Notes: a model not told the origin generated them from the letters alone. Shown: positions 31,723-41,153, numbered from the stretch's first letter. The stretch: 45,865 nucleotides of DNA from Pseudomonas baetica (GCF_019733355.1 NZ_JAIHLQ010000046.1:1-45865), one strand, 5' to 3'. Numbers and translations: made by a program.

Positions 31723-32742
31723 TCAATAACGATTGGGCTCCATTTCCAGCTCGACATTGAAACGCTCGGCAATATCTTTCTGGATACGTTGCGCCAGATC
31801 GAGCAATTGCAGGCCGGTCGCTGCCCCGTAATTGACCAACACCAGCGCCTGCAATTTATGCACGCCGGCATCGGCCTCACGGAAACCTTTCCAGCCTGCG
31901 CGCTCGATCAGCCAACCGGCCGCCAGCTTCATCTGCCCGTCAGGCTGCGCGTACGCCACCAGATCCGGATGCTGCTCCTTGATCTGCGACACCTGCGCCG
32001 CCGACACCAGCGGGTTCTTGAAGAAGCTGCCAGCATTGCCGAGCACTGCCGGGTCCGGCAGTTTTTCGCTGCGAATGCTGCAAATGGCGCGGCTGACGTC
32101 GGTGGGCGTCGGCTGTTCGATGCCCTGTTCGGTCAAGCGCTGACGCACCGGGCCGTACTCCAGGTGCAGATGTGCCACGCGATCGAGTCTGAAGCGCACC
32201 CGCAGAATCAGCCAACGCCCCAGCTCCTGTTTGAACAGGCTGTCGCGGTAGGCGAAGTTGCATTCTTCCAGGGTGAAATCGCGCAGCTCGCCGCTCTGAC
32301 GATCCAGCGCGGTGAGCCCGGCAAACACATCCTTGATCTCGACACCGTAGGCACCGATGTTCTGCATTGGCGCTGCACCAACGGTGCCGGGAATCAGGCT
32401 GAGGTTTTCCAGTCCGGAGAAACCCTGTGCCAAGGTGTGTTGCACAAACGCATGCCACGGTTCGCCCGCTTCGGCTTCAATCACCACACGGTTGCCGTCA
32501 TCACTGATCACGCGGATACCGCGTGTGGCCATGCGCAGCACCAGCGCCGCAATGTCAGCGGTCAGCAGCAAGTTACTGCCGCCACCGATCACCAGCAACG
32601 GCACCTGGTGAGCAGCGGCATAGCTCAGCGCCTCACGCACATCGGCGTCGCTGTGGGCTTCGGCATACAGTTGCGCCCGCACATCAACGCCAAAGCTGTT
32701 GAACGGTTTAAGGGAAACCCGGGGTTGCACCTGCAAACTCAT
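31723..32742 (-). CDS. murB: UDP-N-acetylenolpyruvoylglucosamine reductase
   Basis: This 339-residue FAD enzyme reduces UDP-GlcNAc-enolpyruvate with NADPH to UDP-N-acetylmuramate, in cytoplasmic peptidoglycan precursor synthesis. Motifs include NSFGVD at the start, IGGGSNLLL (52-60) of the FAD domain, SLIPGTVGAAPMQNIGAYG for FAD and substrate binding, CNFAYRDSLFK, and GSFFKNP with the active serine region. Length and motif order fit the E. coli-type enzyme. AAGGGCC precedes the ATG. It overlaps the phosphatase gene by 4 bases and ends the co-directional envelope block. Confidence 0.96.
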   Translation of the reverse strand: MSLQVQPRVSLKPFNSFGVDVRAQLYAEAHSDADVREALSYAAAHQVPLLVIGGGSNLLLTADIAALVLRMATRGIRVISDDGNRVVIEAEAGEPWHAFVQHTLAQGFSGLENLSLIPGTVGAAPMQNIGAYGVEIKDVFAGLTALDRQSGELRDFTLEECNFAYRDSLFKQELGRWLILRVRFRLDRVAHLHLEYGPVRQRLTEQGIEQPTPTDVSRAICSIRSEKLPDPAVLGNAGSFFKNPLVSAAQVSQIKEQHPDLVAYAQPDGQMKLAAGWLIERAGWKGFREADAGVHKLQALVLVNYGAATGLQLLDLAQRIQKDIAERFNVELEMEPNRY

Positions 32743-33203
32743 AAACGGCCCTTCACTTCGATCAACAACTGGTCACAAGCCGCCTCGATCAGGTCCAGCA
32801 CCTGCTCAAAACCTTGATCACCGTCGTAATACGGATCTGGCACTTCATCGACCACACCGGCATAACGACGCAGGAACAGATCCAGTTCGGCTTTGCCGGT
32901 AGACGGTTGCAACGCCTTGAGATTGCGCAGATTGCTGTTATCCATGGCCAGGATCAGGTCGTAACTGGCGAAATCGGCACGGCTGACCTGTTGCGCGCGC
33001 TGCGCCGACAGGTCATAGCCACGCACTTTGGCCGCGGCCTGGCTGCGCTTGTCCGGCGGGTTGCCGACGTGCCAGTCACCGGTACCGGCAGAAGCCACTT
33101 CAACCTGATCCGCCAACCCGGCCTCACGCAGTTTGCGGCGCAGCACGCCTTCGGCAGTCGGTGACCGGCAAATGTTGCCCAGGCACACAAACAGAACACG
33201 CAT
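32739..33203 (-). CDS. Low-molecular-weight protein-tyrosine phosphatase
   Basis: This 154-residue enzyme has the P-loop C7-LGNIC-R13-S at its start and the catalytic-acid Asp (D123) in VPDPYYDG. Such phosphatases act on tyrosine-phosphorylated proteins, often those controlling polysaccharide export. Between kdsB and murB the gene is conserved in pseudomonads (PA2978-like). The start ATG at 33203-33201 overlaps the kdsB stop by one base (TGATG). The physiological substrate is unknown here. Confidence 0.92.
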   Translation of the reverse strand: MRVLFVCLGNICRSPTAEGVLRRKLREAGLADQVEVASAGTGDWHVGNPPDKRSQAAAKVRGYDLSAQRAQQVSRADFASYDLILAMDNSNLRNLKALQPSTGKAELDLFLRRYAGVVDEVPDPYYDGDQGFEQVLDLIEAACDQLLIEVKGRL

Positions 33204-33967
33204 CAGGCCTCCAGCAGGCGACGAACGCGCTCGAGGTCTTCGGCGGTATCGACACCGGTCGGCGGCGCGATCAGAGCGTCAGCCACATGAATACGCACGC
33301 CATGCCACAAGGCACGCAGTTGCTCGAGGGATTCGGTGTTTTCCAGCCAGCACGGCCCCCAACTCACGAAGTCCTGCAAGAAACCAGCACGGTAGGCATA
33401 AATGCCGATGTGGCGACGGTACGGCACGCCTTCGGGCAGTTGCTCGCGGCTCTTGGCGAAGGCATCGCGGGCCCACGGCAAGGTGGCACGGCTGAACGTC
33501 AGCGCCAGGCCGTTGAGGTCGCTGACGACCTTGACCACGTTCGGGTTGAACAGGGTTTCCACGTCCTCGATGGGCTCGGCCAACGTGGCCATCCGCGCTT
33601 CGGTGTGGGCCGCAAGATTGGCGGCAACCTGATCGATCACGCTCGGTGGAATCAGCGGCTCATCGCCTTGCACGTTGACCACGATCGCGTCGGGTTCAAG
33701 CCCCAGTTTCGCCGCGACCTCAGCCAGACGATCGGTGCCGGAGTTGTGATCTTCACGGGTCAAAACCACTTCGGCGCCAAACCCTTTGCACGCCTCAACG
33801 ATGCGCGCATCGTCCGTTGCGACCACCACGCGGGTGGCGCTGCTTTTGCTCGCCTGTTCCCAGACGTGCTGGATCATCGGTTTGCCGGCAATCAACAGCA
33901 GCGGTTTGCCCGGCAACCGAGTGGAGGCGTATCGCGACGGGATGACAACGGTGAAGGCTGTGGTCAT
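33203..33967 (-). CDS. kdsB: 3-deoxy-manno-octulosonate cytidylyltransferase
   Basis: This 254-residue enzyme activates Kdo to CMP-Kdo for lipopolysaccharide inner-core synthesis. It has the family start VIPSRYASTRLPGKPL (8-23), TDDARI, a strand with NVQGDEPLIP near residue 100, and the YRHIGIYAYR segment. It overlaps the ycaR-like gene by 4 bases (ATGA). With lpxK nearby it gives this block a lipid A/LPS assignment. Confidence 0.96.
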   Translation of the reverse strand: MTTAFTVVIPSRYASTRLPGKPLLLIAGKPMIQHVWEQASKSSATRVVVATDDARIVEACKGFGAEVVLTREDHNSGTDRLAEVAAKLGLEPDAIVVNVQGDEPLIPPSVIDQVAANLAAHTEARMATLAEPIEDVETLFNPNVVKVVSDLNGLALTFSRATLPWARDAFAKSREQLPEGVPYRRHIGIYAYRAGFLQDFVSWGPCWLENTESLEQLRALWHGVRIHVADALIAPPTGVDTAEDLERVRRLLEA

Positions 33968-34149
33968 TTATCCAGGCGCTCGTCGGTGGTCAAGGTGCGG
34001 GCTTCGGTCTCGAGCATCACCGGGATGCCGTCGCGGATCGGGTATGCCAGACCGGCGCCCTTGCTGATCAGCTCGGTTTTGTCGGCGCTGAGCTTGAGCG
34101 GGCCTTTGCAGATAGGGCACGCGAGGATGTCGAGCAATTTGGTGTCCAT
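33964..34149 (-). CDS. Trm112-family small protein (YcaR-like)
   Basis: This 61-residue protein (UPF0434/Trm112 family) has CPIC at about 11-14, an incomplete zinc-ribbon-like site lacking the second pair, then KGAGLAYPIRDGIPVML, which is the conserved end of the family. The start is taken as ATG 34149 with GGGA seven bases upstream; an ATG two codons earlier is possible. Trm112-like proteins are small partners of methyltransferases in many organisms, but the role of YcaR in bacteria is not settled. It lies between lpxK and kdsB, as in other proteobacteria. Confidence 0.9.
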   Translation of the reverse strand: MDTKLLDILACPICKGPLKLSADKTELISKGAGLAYPIRDGIPVMLETEARTLTTDERLDK

Positions 34150-34171
34150 GAACATTCCCTGGATAAAAGAG

Positions 34172-35182
34172 TTAAGGCAAAAGACGATCCGGCAACAGGC
34201 GCATCAGTTGTGTGTCGAACCAGGCCACAAAGGCCGGCGACGGCACCGCATCGACCGCCAGGTACCACCAGTCGGCAGCAGCGAAGGCACGGCACTTCAC
34301 CGCGTCCTTTTCGGTCATCACCAATGGCAATGACGGTGTGAAATTCAAGGCCTGCACGCTGTATTCGGCGTGGTCGGCAAACGCATGGGGGACGGGTCGC
34401 CAGTCTAGCGCTTCGAGGGTATTGAAGAAACGTTGCGGATTGCCGATCCCGGCGACCGCGTGCACAGCCTGACCGGCCGGAAAATGATCGAGCGGCATAC
34501 GTTCGCCACTGCGCAGATTGACCAGCGCGGTGGGTTGAAGACGGAAGGCGAAACCGTCGTCGCGATCATCGAGCGCACCGTTGAACAGCACACCGTCGAC
34601 GCTTTGCAGACGTTCAATCGGCTCGCGCAATGGCCCGGCAGGCAGGCAGCGCTTATTGCCCAGACCTCGGGCGGCGTCGATCAGCACCAACTCCAGATCC
34701 CGTGCCAAACGGTAATGCTGCATGCCGTCGTCGGAAAGAATCAGATCCAGCGGTTCGCTTTCGAGCAAGGCTTTGACGGCGGCGCTGCGATCGGGGTCGA
34801 TCATCAGCGGCACGCCGGTGCGCTGAACAATCAGCAGCGGTTCATCGCCCGCGATATCGGCGCTTTGATCGGCCTCAACTCGCCATGGCAGTTGCGCAGG
34901 CTTGGCGCCGTAGCCACGACTGACCACGCCCACACGCAAACCGCTGCGCCGGCAGTGTTCGATCAGCCAGAGAATCATCGGTGTCTTGCCCGTGCCCCCG
35001 ACGGTGATGTTGCCGACCACGATCAGCGGCACTGGCGGCTGGTAGATTTCACCTTCGCCATCAAGAAAACGCTGACGTTTGTTGACCACCACGCGGCGGT
35101 ACAACATTTCCAGCGGCCGCAGCAGCGTCAGGGCCGGGTGCCCCTGATACCACGCGGCGAGCAAGCGATCAGACAGGCTCAT
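34172..35182 (-). CDS. lpxK: Tetraacyldisaccharide 4'-kinase
   Basis: This 336-residue inner-membrane-associated kinase phosphorylates the 4' position of the lipid A disaccharide. It has an N-terminal amphipathic membrane anchor, a Walker A-type loop GNITVGGTGKT (57-67) typical of LpxK, VSRGYG, and the LILSDDGMQHYRL segment with the catalytic Asp region. Its start overlaps the exbD-like stop by one base. MsbA, often adjacent in other bacteria, is not in this window. Confidence 0.95.
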   Translation of the reverse strand: MSLSDRLLAAWYQGHPALTLLRPLEMLYRRVVVNKRQRFLDGEGEIYQPPVPLIVVGNITVGGTGKTPMILWLIEHCRRSGLRVGVVSRGYGAKPAQLPWRVEADQSADIAGDEPLLIVQRTGVPLMIDPDRSAAVKALLESEPLDLILSDDGMQHYRLARDLELVLIDAARGLGNKRCLPAGPLREPIERLQSVDGVLFNGALDDRDDGFAFRLQPTALVNLRSGERMPLDHFPAGQAVHAVAGIGNPQRFFNTLEALDWRPVPHAFADHAEYSVQALNFTPSLPLVMTEKDAVKCRAFAAADWWYLAVDAVPSPAFVAWFDTQLMRLLPDRLLP

Positions 35183-35610
35183 CAGGATTTGGGCGCCGCC
35201 TCGACCGTGGTCATGCGCAGATGGCTGAAACCGAGCTTGCCGGCCGCGTCCATGGCAGTGATCACCGATTGGTGTTGAGTTTTGCCATCGGCACTGATCG
35301 ACAACGGCAGGCTGGTGTCGCCGTTGGATTCTTTCTGCATGGCCTCCATCAGGGTGGCCAGATCGTTTTTCGGCAGAATCTTGTTGTTCACCGAAAACAC
35401 GCCCTCGGCGCTGATGGCGACGTCGATCTGCTTGACCTGCTGATCTTCGGCGGGCGAGCCGCTGACCGCTTCTGGCAAATCGACGCGCAACTGGGTTTCA
35501 CGGGTAAAGGTGGTGGTCACGACGAAAAACAGCAGCAGGATAAACACCACGTCAATGAGCGACGCGAGGTTGATGTCCACGGTTTCCCGGGGTTTGCGAC
35601 GGAATTTCAC
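35182..35610 (-). CDS. ExbD/TolR-type biopolymer transport protein
   Basis: This 142-residue protein has a short cytoplasmic start, one membrane helix (about 15-35) with the proton-relay aspartate D20 in SLIDVVFILLLFFVVTT, and a periplasmic domain. This is the ExbD/TolR architecture, which couples the proton gradient with an ExbB/TolQ stator. It overlaps the ExbB-like gene by 4 bases. The pair lies between comEC and lpxK, away from any TonB gene, so which TonB- or Tol-like partner it energises is unclear. Confidence 0.9.
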   Translation of the reverse strand: MKFRRKPRETVDINLASLIDVVFILLLFFVVTTTFTRETQLRVDLPEAVSGSPAEDQQVKQIDVAISAEGVFSVNNKILPKNDLATLMEAMQKESNGDTSLPLSISADGKTQHQSVITAMDAAGKLGFSHLRMTTVEAAPKS

Positions 35611-36242
35611 GCTTTGCCCTCAGCCAGATCGACGTCACGGTCGCCCTGCACCACTTCAACCAGTTTGATCGCCTCCTGCTCCATGCCCACCACCAGTTCA
35701 TCGATGCGGCGCTGCAGGAAACGGTGGAAGAAAACCGCCGGAATACCAACCATCAGGCCCGCTGCGGTGGTGATCAGCGCTTTGGAAATACCGCCGGCCA
35801 ACACCGAGGCGTTGGTGCCCATGCCGGAACCGGTGAACGCGCTGAAAATATCGATCATGCCCAGTACGGTGCCGAGCAGGCCCAACAAAGGCGCCATGGC
35901 GGCGATGGTGCCCAGTGCATTTATGTAGCGTTCAAGCTCGTGAATGACCCGGGCAGCGGCCTCTTCGATGCACTCTTTCATGATCTCGCGACCATGTTTG
36001 GAGTTGGCCAGGCCAGCGGCGAGGATTTCCCCCAGCGGCGAATTGGCGCGCAATTCCTTGAGTTTTTCTTTATTGAGCTGCTTGTCCTTGATCCAGACCC
36101 AGACCTGACCCAGCAGATGCTCGGGAGTGACGCGACTGGCGCGCAGGGTCCACAGGCGCTCGGCGACAATCGCCATGGCCGCGATGGAACTCAGAATGAT
36201 CGGCAACATCATCCAGCCGCCGGATTTGACCAATTCCCACAC
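35607..36242 (-). CDS. ExbB/TolQ-type proton channel protein
   Basis: This 211-residue inner-membrane protein has three membrane helices (about 10-30, 115-140 and 150-180), a long cytoplasmic loop between the first two, and the SALGTIAAMAPLLGLLGTVLGM-type core of the family. The start GTG 36242 (VWELVKSGGWMM) is chosen with GAGGGG nine bases upstream; an ATG at 36290 is possible but lies further from a ribosome site. With the ExbD-like protein it forms a proton-driven motor unit. It starts about 100 bases after comEC and may have its own promoter there. Confidence 0.9.
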   Translation of the reverse strand: MWELVKSGGWMMLPIILSSIAAMAIVAERLWTLRASRVTPEHLLGQVWVWIKDKQLNKEKLKELRANSPLGEILAAGLANSKHGREIMKECIEEAAARVIHELERYINALGTIAAMAPLLGLLGTVLGMIDIFSAFTGSGMGTNASVLAGGISKALITTAAGLMVGIPAVFFHRFLQRRIDELVVGMEQEAIKLVEVVQGDRDVDLAEGKA

Positions 36243-36343
36243 AGTGACAGTCCCCTCGAAAAAGTGCGTCACTTTACCATACCGGTTCATGATTAAGACC
36301 CGCCGCCCCGACGACCGTGACGTCGCCTTCGTCCGCGCCCCGA

Positions 36344-38578
36344 TCAATGAGCCAATGACGGTGGATCACGCCAGAAACGCCGCTGTTGGCGCATTGTCCA
36401 GGGTGGCCTGAAGCGGCCCAATTGCAGATGAATGGCGCCCTGTTCAGCACTGTCATAAATGCGCAGCCCCTGTTTGCGATAGCGTGCCAGCACCGTCGGG
36501 TGGGGGTGGCCAAACGAATTCCCGTGGCCTCGGGAAATCAGCACGGCGTCGGGCTTCAACACTTTCAGCAAGGCCATCGATGAAGAACTGCGACTGCCGT
36601 GGTGCGGCGCTTGCAACCATTGCGTCGGTGCTGCCAGTGGGCTGTCGAGCAGGACACGTTCGGCATGGGTGTCGATATCGCCGGTCAACAGCAGGCGCTC
36701 GCCGTTGGCCTCGACCTGTAATACGCAGGAGCGCTGGTTGCTGTCGCGGGCATCCGCCCATTGCCACAGGTGAAAACTGACGCCGTCCCACTGCCATCGG
36801 CGGCCACTTTCACAAGCTTCGGCGTTCAGTTCGGCTGGCAGCCCGGGCGGATCGCCGCTGATGACTCGATCCACCTTCAAGTGGCGCGCCACTGCCAGGG
36901 CGCCACCGGCATGATCGGCATCGGCGTGGCTGAGCAGCATCAAATCAAGCTTCTCGACCCTCAATTTGCGCAAGGCCGGCACCACAACGCGCTCACCGAG
37001 ATCGGAATCACCGAAACGCGGCCCGGCGTCGTAGAGCAAGGTGTGATGCCGGGTGCGGATCAGAATCGCCAAGCCCTGGCCGACGTCGAGCTGCCAGAGG
37101 TCGGCTAAATTTTCCTCCAGTTGCTCCCGTGGCGGCACGACCAGAACCAGCAGCAACGGCCAGCCCAGAGGACGCATCGGTACACCGCGCGGCAGCAGTA
37201 ACAGCAGGGTTCCGAGACTGCCCATGGCTAACGCCCACGCGGGAATCGAGGGAGCAATCCACGCAGGCCATTGCCCGGCAACCAACGCCAAGGCTCGAAA
37301 CAAACCGTTGATCAAACCTCCGGCCAGCCATAACAGGCCTTCGCCGACATACGGCACGGCTAACAATAAAGTGCCGAGCAATGCCGGCGGTAACACCACC
37401 AGACTGATCCAAGGCACCGCCAGCAAATTCGCCAACGGCCCACTCAGGCTGATCGGCAAACTCAGCGCCATCAGCACTGGACACAAACCGATTGCAATGA
37501 GCCACTGCGCCCGCGTCCAGGTTTGCCACCAACGCCAGCCTCCGAGACGACCGCCAAAGGTAAGGACCAGCACCGCCACCGCCGCGAACGACAACCAGAA
37601 ACCGGGGCGCAAACCGGCCAGCGGATCAAGCAACAGCACGGCGTTGAACGCCAGCAACAGCGGCCACCACGCGCCGAGATGGCGAAAGCGCAAACGCCAC
37701 AACAGCACCAGCCCGACCATTACGCAGGCCCGGCGCACCGGCACGTCGAACCCGGCGAGCAGCCCGTAACCGAGCGCCGCGGCGAACGCCAGCGCACAGG
37801 CCCACGGCAGCCACGGCCAGCGCAGCGGCCACAGCCCATAACGGGCCAACCCGGCAACCAGCAAGTACATCACCGCCGCCAGCATTGCGATGTGCTGGCC
37901 GGAAATCACCAGTAAATGGACGGTGCCGGTGTCCTGCAGAATCTGCCAATCGTTGCGGCTGAGTCCGGAGCCATCGCCCAGCACCAGCGCGGCCAGTGCG
38001 CCTGCCCGCCCCTGCGCGTCTACCGCGAGCAAGCGCTGACGAATGCTGTCGCGCCACGCCCACCGCGCCTCGGCCAAACGCCGGCCATCCTTGATCGTAC
38101 CGGTCGCACCGATGCGTTGCGCCAGCAGCCAGGCTTCGTAATCGAAGGCATCCGGATTGAGCAAACCGGCCGGGCGTTTGAGCTTGACCGCCAGGCGCCA
38201 GCGCTCGCCACTGTTGACCGGTGGCCCGGCGTACCAGGCCAGACGCATCAGTGACGGCAGTTTCTCGTGACGCGAGCGCGCCTCAGCCAATTCGAAACGC
38301 ACCACACCGTCGCCATTGTGCGGCAGACCAACCACCCGCCCCTCAAGCCAGCGGGTCTCGCCGTCCAGACGGGTTGAAAGTCGCTCATCCAGCGCCCATT
38401 GCGCGCCGACGCAGGCCCAAGTGAAACCAAACAATAAAAATGCCAATGGATAGCTGCGAAACGGCAGCAACATCAAACCCACCACCGCCATTAACACGGT
38501 CAACCCGACCGGCGGCAAGGCTGGCAAAACTATCGGGGCCAGCAGACCGACTGCCAACGCCATCATCCCTGTGCGCAT
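36344..38578 (-). CDS. comEC: ComEC/Rec2 DNA-uptake channel protein
   Basis: This inner-membrane protein of about 744 residues has an N-terminal DUF4131-type part, the polytopic Competence domain in the middle, and a C-terminal metallo-beta-lactamase-like domain (SHADADHAGGAL near residue 550; LQAPHHGSRSSSS later). In other bacteria it forms the channel that takes single-stranded DNA into the cytoplasm. ATG 38578 has AAGGACGGG upstream and is preferred to the ATG 11 codons earlier. It is divergent from the DUF2062 gene. It supports, but does not prove, a capacity for natural transformation. Confidence 0.92.
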   Translation of the reverse strand: MRTGMMALAVGLLAPIVLPALPPVGLTVLMAVVGLMLLPFRSYPLAFLLFGFTWACVGAQWALDERLSTRLDGETRWLEGRVVGLPHNGDGVVRFELAEARSRHEKLPSLMRLAWYAGPPVNSGERWRLAVKLKRPAGLLNPDAFDYEAWLLAQRIGATGTIKDGRRLAEARWAWRDSIRQRLLAVDAQGRAGALAALVLGDGSGLSRNDWQILQDTGTVHLLVISGQHIAMLAAVMYLLVAGLARYGLWPLRWPWLPWACALAFAAALGYGLLAGFDVPVRRACVMVGLVLLWRLRFRHLGAWWPLLLAFNAVLLLDPLAGLRPGFWLSFAAVAVLVLTFGGRLGGWRWWQTWTRAQWLIAIGLCPVLMALSLPISLSGPLANLLAVPWISLVVLPPALLGTLLLAVPYVGEGLLWLAGGLINGLFRALALVAGQWPAWIAPSIPAWALAMGSLGTLLLLLPRGVPMRPLGWPLLLVLVVPPREQLEENLADLWQLDVGQGLAILIRTRHHTLLYDAGPRFGDSDLGERVVVPALRKLRVEKLDLMLLSHADADHAGGALAVARHLKVDRVISGDPPGLPAELNAEACESGRRWQWDGVSFHLWQWADARDSNQRSCVLQVEANGERLLLTGDIDTHAERVLLDSPLAAPTQWLQAPHHGSRSSSSMALLKVLKPDAVLISRGHGNSFGHPHPTVLARYRKQGLRIYDSAEQGAIHLQLGRFRPPWTMRQQRRFWRDPPSLAH

Positions 38579-38714
38579 AAGCCCGTCCTTGAGAGTCGCG
38601 CACTTAGGCATAGCGGGTCTTGGGCACGACCGTCGTCAACAATTGTCACAAAGTCTGAATGGGCGGTTCGTAGAATCCAGACATACTTGCCGCCTTAATC
38701 GACCGAGAAGCCTT

Positions 38715-39233
38715 ATGCCCCGGCGCTTATTCAAACGCTACATGCCCGACCCAACGAGGATCAGGGAACACAAATCCTTACGATTTCTCGGCAAGTTGCT
38801 GCATGACCCGAACCTCTGGCACCTCAATCGCCACTCGGTTGCTCGAGCAATGGCAGTGGGTCTGTTTACCGCATTCCTACCGATCCCGTTGCAGATGCTG
38901 GTGGCCGCGGCGCTGGCAATCATGGTGCGCGGCAACATGCCGATTGCCGTGAGCCTGGTCTGGCTGACTAATCCGATCACCATGCCAGCGGTGTTTTTTT
39001 GCACTTATAAGGTGGGTGCGTGGCTGATGGACGTGCCGATACGGCATCTGCCCGATCAACTGACCTGGGAATGGATAAGCGGTGAGCTGTCGACGTTGTG
39101 GCAACCGTTTTTGCTCGGTTCGGTGCTGTCCGGGTTGGTGCTGGGCGCCCTCGCCTACTTCGTGGTCATGATGTATTGGCGCTGGTGGGTCGCACGGCAA
39201 TGGGCGCGCCGCAAGAAAAATCGAACGCCTTGA
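38715..39233 (+). CDS. DUF2062 family membrane protein
   Basis: This 172-residue protein has a basic N-terminus and about three hydrophobic segments, with the DUF2062 signature ARAMAVGLFTAFLPIPLQM, then NMPIAVSLVWLTNPITMPA. It ends in a strongly basic tail (RQWARRKKNRTP). The function of the family is unknown. It is divergent from comEC, as its homologue PA2985 is next to comEC in P. aeruginosa. The upstream region (38579-38714) has AT-rich parts suitable for divergent promoters. A terminator follows. Confidence 0.86.
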   Translation: MPRRLFKRYMPDPTRIREHKSLRFLGKLLHDPNLWHLNRHSVARAMAVGLFTAFLPIPLQMLVAAALAIMVRGNMPIAVSLVWLTNPITMPAVFFCTYKVGAWLMDVPIRHLPDQLTWEWISGELSTLWQPFLLGSVLSGLVLGALAYFVVMMYWRWWVARQWARRKKNRTP

Positions 39234-39237
39234 ATGC

Positions 39238-39268
39238 AAAACGGCCTGCGCAATGGAGGCCGTTTTTT
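39238..39268 (+). terminator. Rho-independent terminator after the DUF2062 gene
   Basis: AAAACGGCC pairs with GGCCGTTTT around an 11-base loop, then TT. It may also serve the convergent ABC permease gene on the other strand. Confidence 0.8.
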
Positions 39269-39308
39269 GTGGTGCCCGGACTAGCCAGGCATGCGACTGG
39301 GCATAGCG

Positions 39309-40088
39309 TCAGGTCCGCATCCCGCGCCCACTCACCAGTAACCGCGCGCAACCGAAATACAACACCACCGTCGCCACCAGCATGAAGGTGATCGCAATAC
39401 CGATGCGGATATCCGAAACACCGAGGATGCCGTAGCGGAAGGCGTTGACCATGTGCAGCACCGGATTGGCCAGCGACACCGTCTGCCAGAACGGCGGCAG
39501 CAAAGTGATCGAGTAGAACACGCCGCCCAGATACGTCAGCGGTGTCAGCACGAAGGTCGGGATGATCGAAATATCATCGAAGTTGCGCGCAAACACGGCG
39601 TTGATAAAGCCCAGTAACGAGAAAATCGTCGCCGTCAGCACCACCACCAGAATGGTCACGCCCAGGTGATGCACCTGCAAGTGGGTAAAGAACAGCGACA
39701 GGATGGTGACGATCACACCCACCATCAACCCGCGCAGCACGCCACCACAGGTATAGCCGATCAGGATTGTGTGCGGCGAGACCGGCGAGACCATCAACTC
39801 TTCGATGGAACGCTGGAACTTGCTACCGAAGAAGCTCGACACCACGTTGCCGTAGGAGTTGGTGATCACCGACATCATGATCAGCCCCGGCACGATGTAC
39901 TCCATATAAGTGAAGCCACCCATGTCGCCGATCTGCCGACCGATCAGGTTACCGAAGATCACGAAATACAGAACCATGGTGATCGCCGGCGGCAGCAGGG
40001 TTTGCGGCCAGATCCGGGTGAAGCGTTTGACCTCGCGGTAAACAATGGTTTGGAGCGCGACGAGGTTGGGACGGAATTCGGAACTCAT
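39309..40088 (-). CDS. ABC-2 type permease (YadH-like)
   Basis: This 259-residue inner-membrane protein has six hydrophobic segments of the ABC-2 family and the conserved TLLPPAITMVLYFVIFGNLI start region and LTPLTYLGGVFYSITLLPPF near the end. It overlaps its ATPase gene by 4 bases (ATGA) and forms a half-transporter pair with it, like YadG-YadH of E. coli; PA2811-PA2812 is the likely counterpart. Substrate is unknown; export is likely for this class. Confidence 0.88.
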   Translation of the reverse strand: MSSEFRPNLVALQTIVYREVKRFTRIWPQTLLPPAITMVLYFVIFGNLIGRQIGDMGGFTYMEYIVPGLIMMSVITNSYGNVVSSFFGSKFQRSIEELMVSPVSPHTILIGYTCGGVLRGLMVGVIVTILSLFFTHLQVHHLGVTILVVVLTATIFSLLGFINAVFARNFDDISIIPTFVLTPLTYLGGVFYSITLLPPFWQTVSLANPVLHMVNAFRYGILGVSDIRIGIAITFMLVATVVLYFGCARLLVSGRGMRT

Positions 40089-41017
40089 ACCGCCACCTTC
40101 GACAGATTTTTCTCCACCAGGGACACGAACAGCTCCTCAAGGCGATTGGTTTTGTTGCGCAGGCTCAACACTTCGATGTTCTGCAGAGCCAGTTGGCCGA
40201 ACAACGCGGTGATGCCCATGGATTTGTCGACCTGCACCTCCAGCGTGTGTGCATCCACCAAACGGGACGGATAGCCGACCAGTTGCGGCGCGACGCTCAA
40301 ATTGCCCTTGAGGTCGAGCAGGAAAGTTTCTACATGCAGTTGGCCGAGCAACTGACGCATGCTGGTGTTCTCGACAATCGTGCCGTGGTCGATGATGCCG
40401 ATGTTGCGGCACAACTGCTCAGCCTCTTCCAGATAATGCGTGGTGAGGATGATGGTGATGCCTTTCTGGTTCAGTTCGGTGAGGAACGTCCACATCGAAC
40501 GACGCAGTTCAATGTCGACGCCGGCCGTCGGTTCGTCGAGGATCAACAGGCGCGGCTCATGCACCAGCGCACGAGCAATCATCAAGCGGCGCTTCATGCC
40601 GCCCGACAGCGAACGCGAAGGCACATCGCGCTTGTCCCACAGGCCGAGCTGGGTCAGGTACTGCTCGGCACGTTCTTTGGCGATTTTCGCCGGAATGCCG
40701 TAGTAACCGGCCTGGGTCACGACGATGTCGAACGTCTTTTCGAACTGGTTGAAGTTGAATTCCTGGGGCACCACGCCGATCGAGCGCTTAAGCGCGGCCG
40801 GGCTCTTGTCCAGGTCATTGCCAAAGATATTCACCGTGCCGCTGGTCTTGTTCACCAGGGTGGAAAGAATGCCGATGGTCGTGGATTTGCCGGCGCCGTT
40901 GGGGCCGAGCAAGGCGAAAAAGTCACCTTCGGCGACGTCCAGATCGATACCACTCAAGGCCTGGAACCCGTTGCCGTAGGTTTTGGTTAGCTGCCGGATG
41001 GACAGAGCGGAACTCAT
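40085..41017 (-). CDS. ABC transporter ATP-binding protein (YadG-like)
   Basis: This 310-residue ATPase has Walker A GPNGAGKST near residue 38, signature LSGGMKRRL near 137, Walker B LLILDEPTAGVD and H-loop TTHYLEEAE, followed by a C-terminal regulatory extension typical of CcmA/YadG proteins. The start ATG 41017 (MSSALSIRQL) fits the 310-residue length of the family; ATG 41035 is the alternative, and neither has a strong ribosome site. Its stop overlaps the start of the permease gene. Confidence 0.9.
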   Translation of the reverse strand: MSSALSIRQLTKTYGNGFQALSGIDLDVAEGDFFALLGPNGAGKSTTIGILSTLVNKTSGTVNIFGNDLDKSPAALKRSIGVVPQEFNFNQFEKTFDIVVTQAGYYGIPAKIAKERAEQYLTQLGLWDKRDVPSRSLSGGMKRRLMIARALVHEPRLLILDEPTAGVDIELRRSMWTFLTELNQKGITIILTTHYLEEAEQLCRNIGIIDHGTIVENTSMRQLLGQLHVETFLLDLKGNLSVAPQLVGYPSRLVDAHTLEVQVDKSMGITALFGQLALQNIEVLSLRNKTNRLEELFVSLVEKNLSKVAV

Positions 41018-41153
41018 ATCTGATTTACGCACCATGGTGAAGGGAGGAAAGAGAGAAATAAGGGCAAGCGGCGAGGGATACAACCGCAGCGCAAGAGCGC
41101 AATGGTGCTTGCCCTCGCCGCACAAGTACAGTCAAGTGTGTCGATAGTAATTA

